A DNA stretch of 7,351 nucleotides from Treponema sp. (GTDB taxonomy: Bacteria > Spirochaetota > Spirochaetia > Treponematales > Breznakiellaceae). Shown piece by piece: positions 5,083 through 7,351 of this stretch. Location: assembly GCA_009785545.1 (NCBI GenBank), contig WQWD01000122.1:1-7351 (forward strand). The letters are read 5' to 3'. The notes beneath the pieces are model-generated. The model ran no database searches and was not told the DNA's origin. It saw nothing but the letters and a program-made list of their open reading frames with translations. The translations under genes and the position numbers were made by a program. Every line of letters begins with the position of its first letter. The stretch's first letter is position 1.

Positions 5083-6729
5083 TCACAAATCATAGGGCAG
5101 AATTCCAAGCGCAGGTATTCTGCCAAGCATCACGGAAAAACCTGCGGCAAAAGATGTGGGAGCAAAACTGTATACAGCAATAGCACCTGTTACCCACGGA
5201 ACACTCTCGATGTGAACCGGGCTAAGAATGGAAAAAACATAAATAGGTCTGCCAACATTACGCAGATGATTTAACATCCGCAAATCAAAATGATCGGAAA
5301 GACAAAAAATAATTGTATCTGCGTTAAGCGCAGCATTTATCAATTGCTGCGGATTTGTTGCGGCGGAAAAATGAAAAGACGCAGCTCCCGGAAAAGCTAT
5401 TCGCCCGCGGTTAAAAAACTCAGGCCACCTTCCGGCAAGCAAAACTCTTCCGGCTCTTTCTCTTGTCAGCGGAAAAGCTTCAGACGGATTTGCGGGTTTT
5501 ACGATTGTTACACTCCTTCCCGCCAAATCCAGAAAAAACTCCTGAGAGCTTTCTGTGGGGAGTTCCGCCGCCAGCCGTGTTAGATCGGGGACAAACGGGA
5601 CTGCGTTTTCGCCCCTCAAATATACCAATTTCATATAAAGTACTCTGCGTGCAGATTCTCTGACTATTCGATTGAACTCCGCATCTGTCCTCATCGAGCT
5701 ATAAAGGTGTGTCCAAATTTGATCGTTGATCCCCGGCGTGCTGGAAAGCATTACAATGTCATTTCCCGCAACCACCGACTGTTTTACAGTTTGCGGAAAA
5801 TTGCGTAAATAAACTGTAGCACCGATCATGTTAAGGTCGTCGGTAATAATAACTCCGTCAAAACCTAATTGTTGGCGTAACAGATCACGGAGAAACCACG
5901 ACGATAAAGACGCAGGTGTACCGCCCCCTTGAGTCAACGGAAACGCCAGATGTCCGCTCATAATTGCGGGTATTCCTTCAGAAATTAACATCCTGTAGGG
6001 AATAAGCTCTCTGTTCCATAACGTCTCAAGGTTTATCGAAATTCTTGGAAGTATGCCGTGCGAATCAAGCGGCGTTGCTCCATGCCCCGGGAAATGTTTT
6101 GCCGTGGGGATTACGCCGGCGGCAAGCTGGCCTCTCGCAAAAGCCGAACCTAAAATGGCAGCTTTTACTGGATCGCTTCCAAAAGACCTCGGCCCTATCA
6201 CGACTGAATCTCGATCTGTAAAAAGATCAACAGTAGGGGCAAAGTTCATGTTTACGCCAATCAACGCCATTTCTCTGCCGATGTAATAACCCGACAGGTA
6301 AGCGTCTCTGGGAAAACGAGTAGCGCCTATTGCCATGTTGCCGGGCGTCTCGCTTGTGTCTCCCCGCACGTGCCGTATCCAGCCGCCCTCCTGATCTGTG
6401 GCAATCAAAAGCGGTATGTTAAACGGGGTGTTTAAACTTAAAGTTTGTAACTCACCTATGGAGCGTGCGAGCTGCGGTGTATTACCTGTACTCCAGCCGA
6501 ATATTTTTATCCCGCCGATATTCCTATGGCGAATCCAATCCAAAATAACATGCGGCGGCGGCTCTCCACCCCAGCCAATCATAAACAACTGCGCCAACGC
6601 CTGCTCATTTGTCATAGCGCCTTCAATCGCCGCAGCCAGCTCTCTGGGACATCCTTCGTCAAAAAAACTTAACGAGAATAACGGAGAAGCGATAATAAGT
6701 AAAATGCATAAAAATAAACTGATTTTCAA
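5083..6729 (-). CDS. nagZ: Secreted GH3 beta-N-acetylhexosaminidase (NagZ type)
   Basis: This glycoside hydrolase family 3 enzyme of 548 residues is predicted to remove terminal beta-linked GlcNAc from peptidoglycan fragments or other amino sugars. Residues 1-20 are a signal peptide (MKIS, then LFLCILLIIASPLF), placing it in the periplasm or outside the cell. The TIM-barrel domain (about 35-370) carries the substrate-binding DQEGG at 112-116 and the NagZ hallmark KHFPGHGATPLDSH at 211-224, whose Asp222/His224 form the acid-base dyad. ITDDLNM at 295-301 probably holds the nucleophile, Asp297. The remaining 180 residues are an alpha/beta domain, giving a two-domain layout like secreted Gram-positive NagZ and unlike the single-domain cytoplasmic E. 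coli enzyme. The start is a TTG: the frame has no ATG before the signal peptide, and a TGA lies five codons upstream of it (6745-6747). A near-consensus promoter sits immediately upstream. The gene follows trxB by 49 bp and probably leads the GNAT gene. Confidence 0.9.
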   Translation of the reverse strand: MKISLFLCILLIIASPLFSLSFFDEGCPRELAAAIEGAMTNEQALAQLFMIGWGGEPPPHVILDWIRHRNIGGIKIFGWSTGNTPQLARSIGELQTLSLNTPFNIPLLIATDQEGGWIRHVRGDTSETPGNMAIGATRFPRDAYLSGYYIGREMALIGVNMNFAPTVDLFTDRDSVVIGPRSFGSDPVKAAILGSAFARGQLAAGVIPTAKHFPGHGATPLDSHGILPRISINLETLWNRELIPYRMLISEGIPAIMSGHLAFPLTQGGGTPASLSSWFLRDLLRQQLGFDGVIITDDLNMIGATVYLRNFPQTVKQSVVAGNDIVMLSSTPGINDQIWTHLYSSMRTDAEFNRIVRESARRVLYMKLVYLRGENAVPFVPDLTRLAAELPTESSQEFFLDLAGRSVTIVKPANPSEAFPLTRERAGRVLLAGRWPEFFNRGRIAFPGAASFHFSAATNPQQLINAALNADTIIFCLSDHFDLRMLNHLRNVGRPIYVFSILSPVHIESVPWVTGAIAVYSFAPTSFAAGFSVMLGRIPALGILPYDL

Positions 6730-6738
6730 AGTATGTTG

Positions 6739-6767
6739 ATTATATCAAGTATTTGAAATTATGTTAA
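6739..6767 (-). promoter_or_regulatory. Sigma-70-type promoter for the GH3 gene
   Basis: On the minus strand TTAACA (6762-6767) and a perfect TATAAT (6739-6744) are separated by exactly 17 bases. This is one mismatch from the full consensus. Initiation would fall near A6732, about three bases before the TTG start of the GH3 gene. There is no room for a Shine-Dalgarno site, so the transcript would be nearly leaderless unless readthrough from trxB supplies a longer one. Confidence 0.65.
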
Positions 6768-6771
6768 TAGT

Positions 6772-6784
6772 GGCTGTCTCAAAA
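6772..6784. repeat. Possible solo fragment of the MITE-like terminal repeat
   Basis: GGCTGTCTCAAAA matches the inner arm at 4147-4159 (GCCTGTCTCAAAA) at 12 of 13 bases, 11 of them in one run. It covers the trxB stop codon. No second arm and no flanking duplication are visible, so it may be a worn fragment or chance. Confidence 0.35.
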
Positions 6785-7351
6785 TATTATTTCATCGATA
6801 TACTTCGCCGCATTATGCGCAGCGACTGCCCCATCGGCGGCGGCGGTAATAACTTGGCGGAAAGCACCTGCTCGAACATCACCTGCGGCAAACAGGCCAT
6901 CAATATTTGTCGCCATATTTTGATCTGTAACGATATAACCGTTTTCATCAAGGCGTACTTTTAAATTGCCGGCAGCAACCGACACGGCTAACTCTGATTG
7001 CGGCTGTGTCCCAACAGCGATAAAAACAGCGTCGGCTTCTTCTTCGTATATTTCACCGCTTTTTAAATTTTCCAATACAACCATATTTACTTTTTTGGAA
7101 TCCGCCGTGCCTTTAATTTCTTTTATGATGGTGTCAAAACGAGTTTCGATATTCGGGTTTTCCAAAGTTCTGACAGCCAGAGATTTTTGCGCACGCAAAC
7201 TGGCTCGGCGATGTATTAAAATCACTTTTGAAGTCAGTTTTGCTAGATGTCGAGCCTCATCGCAGGCTGCATCTCCGCCGCCAACCACAAAGATTTTTTT
7301 GTTCTTAAAAAAATTGCCGTCACAAGTGGCACAGTAAGAAACGCCTCTGCC
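6779..7351 (-). CDS. trxB: Thioredoxin reductase, 5'-partial
   Basis: This cytoplasmic FAD-dependent enzyme moves electrons from NADPH to thioredoxin. The visible 190 residues are the C-terminal part; roughly the first 125 are outside the window. The redox-active CATC (residues 7-10, followed by DG) is at the window edge, and the NADPH-binding VVGGGDAACDEA follows at 22-33. HRRASLRA at 47-54 contacts the NADPH phosphate. VFIAVGTQP (109-117) and GLFAAGDVRAGAFRQV (152-167) form the closing FAD-binding region, and the chain ends in AAKYIDEIIF, a normal end for the family. All key motifs in the visible part are intact. The GTG at 7288 is an internal valine, not a start. The TGA stop lies within a 13-base sequence like the MITE terminal repeat. 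The GH3 gene follows 49 bp downstream on the same strand but has its own promoter. Confidence 0.93.
   Translation of the reverse strand, partial: GRGVSYCATCDGNFFKNKKIFVVGGGDAACDEARHLAKLTSKVILIHRRASLRAQKSLAVRTLENPNIETRFDTIIKEIKGTADSKKVNMVVLENLKSGEIYEEEADAVFIAVGTQPQSELAVSVAAGNLKVRLDENGYIVTDQNMATNIDGLFAAGDVRAGAFRQVITAAADGAVAAHNAAKYIDEIIF

Noticed and set aside
5290..6739. Several plus-strand frames opposite the GH3 gene
   Set aside because: The minus-strand frame carries full GH3 catalytic motifs; the plus-strand products are rich in Cys, Ser and Pro with no family pattern.
7286..7288. GTG at 7288 as the start of trxB
   Set aside because: The upstream in-frame codons encode the CATC active site and continue off the window, so the gene is partial.
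6761..7337. Plus-strand frames opposite trxB
   Set aside because: The minus strand encodes an unmistakable thioredoxin reductase, so these are shadows.

Overview
The window looks like chromosomal DNA from a treponeme-like spirochete, or at least from a diderm bacterium with an A+T-rich genome. The evidence is a FecR-domain protein carrying Fn3-like repeats, two large secreted proteins with outer-membrane-barrel-like C-terminal halves, and many weak or absent Shine-Dalgarno sites. The genus-level guess rests on remembered family resemblance, not on a search.

Layout. Bases 1-2706 hold two plus-strand genes that overlap by 11 bp: the 3' part of a FecR/Fn3-like repeat protein (5' end outside the window), and a secreted protein with Fn3-like and IPT-like regions plus a predicted C-terminal beta-barrel. 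A convergent minus-strand gene (2719-3828) encodes another signal-peptide-bearing, barrel-like envelope protein. Bases 3829-4181 form a 353-bp A+T-rich intergenic region with three successive palindromes and then a 119-bp MITE-like element (4065-4183). From 4182 to the end there is a minus-strand run, in transcription order: trxB (thioredoxin reductase, 5' end outside the window), a secreted GH3 beta-N-acetylhexosaminidase of the NagZ type, and a GNAT-family acetyltransferase.

How the parts may work together. The FecR/Fn3 and barrel genes are translationally coupled, and both proteins are predicted to act in the periplasm or outer membrane. The GH3 enzyme has its own near-consensus promoter in the trxB-GH3 gap. 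That promoter would start transcription about 3 nt before a TTG start codon, so the mRNA may be almost leaderless. The GNAT gene probably shares the GH3 transcript, and the element just past its stop contains a terminator-like hairpin.

The strongest observation concerns the 119-bp element. It has perfect 17-bp terminal inverted repeats and an AATC duplication on both sides. Removing it with one AATC copy leaves the GNAT protein unchanged and turns its stop from TGA to TAA. I saw no clear undescribed defence or biosynthetic system. The most unusual pieces are this element, the palindromic control region upstream of the 2719-3828 gene, and the possible leaderless GH3 transcript.
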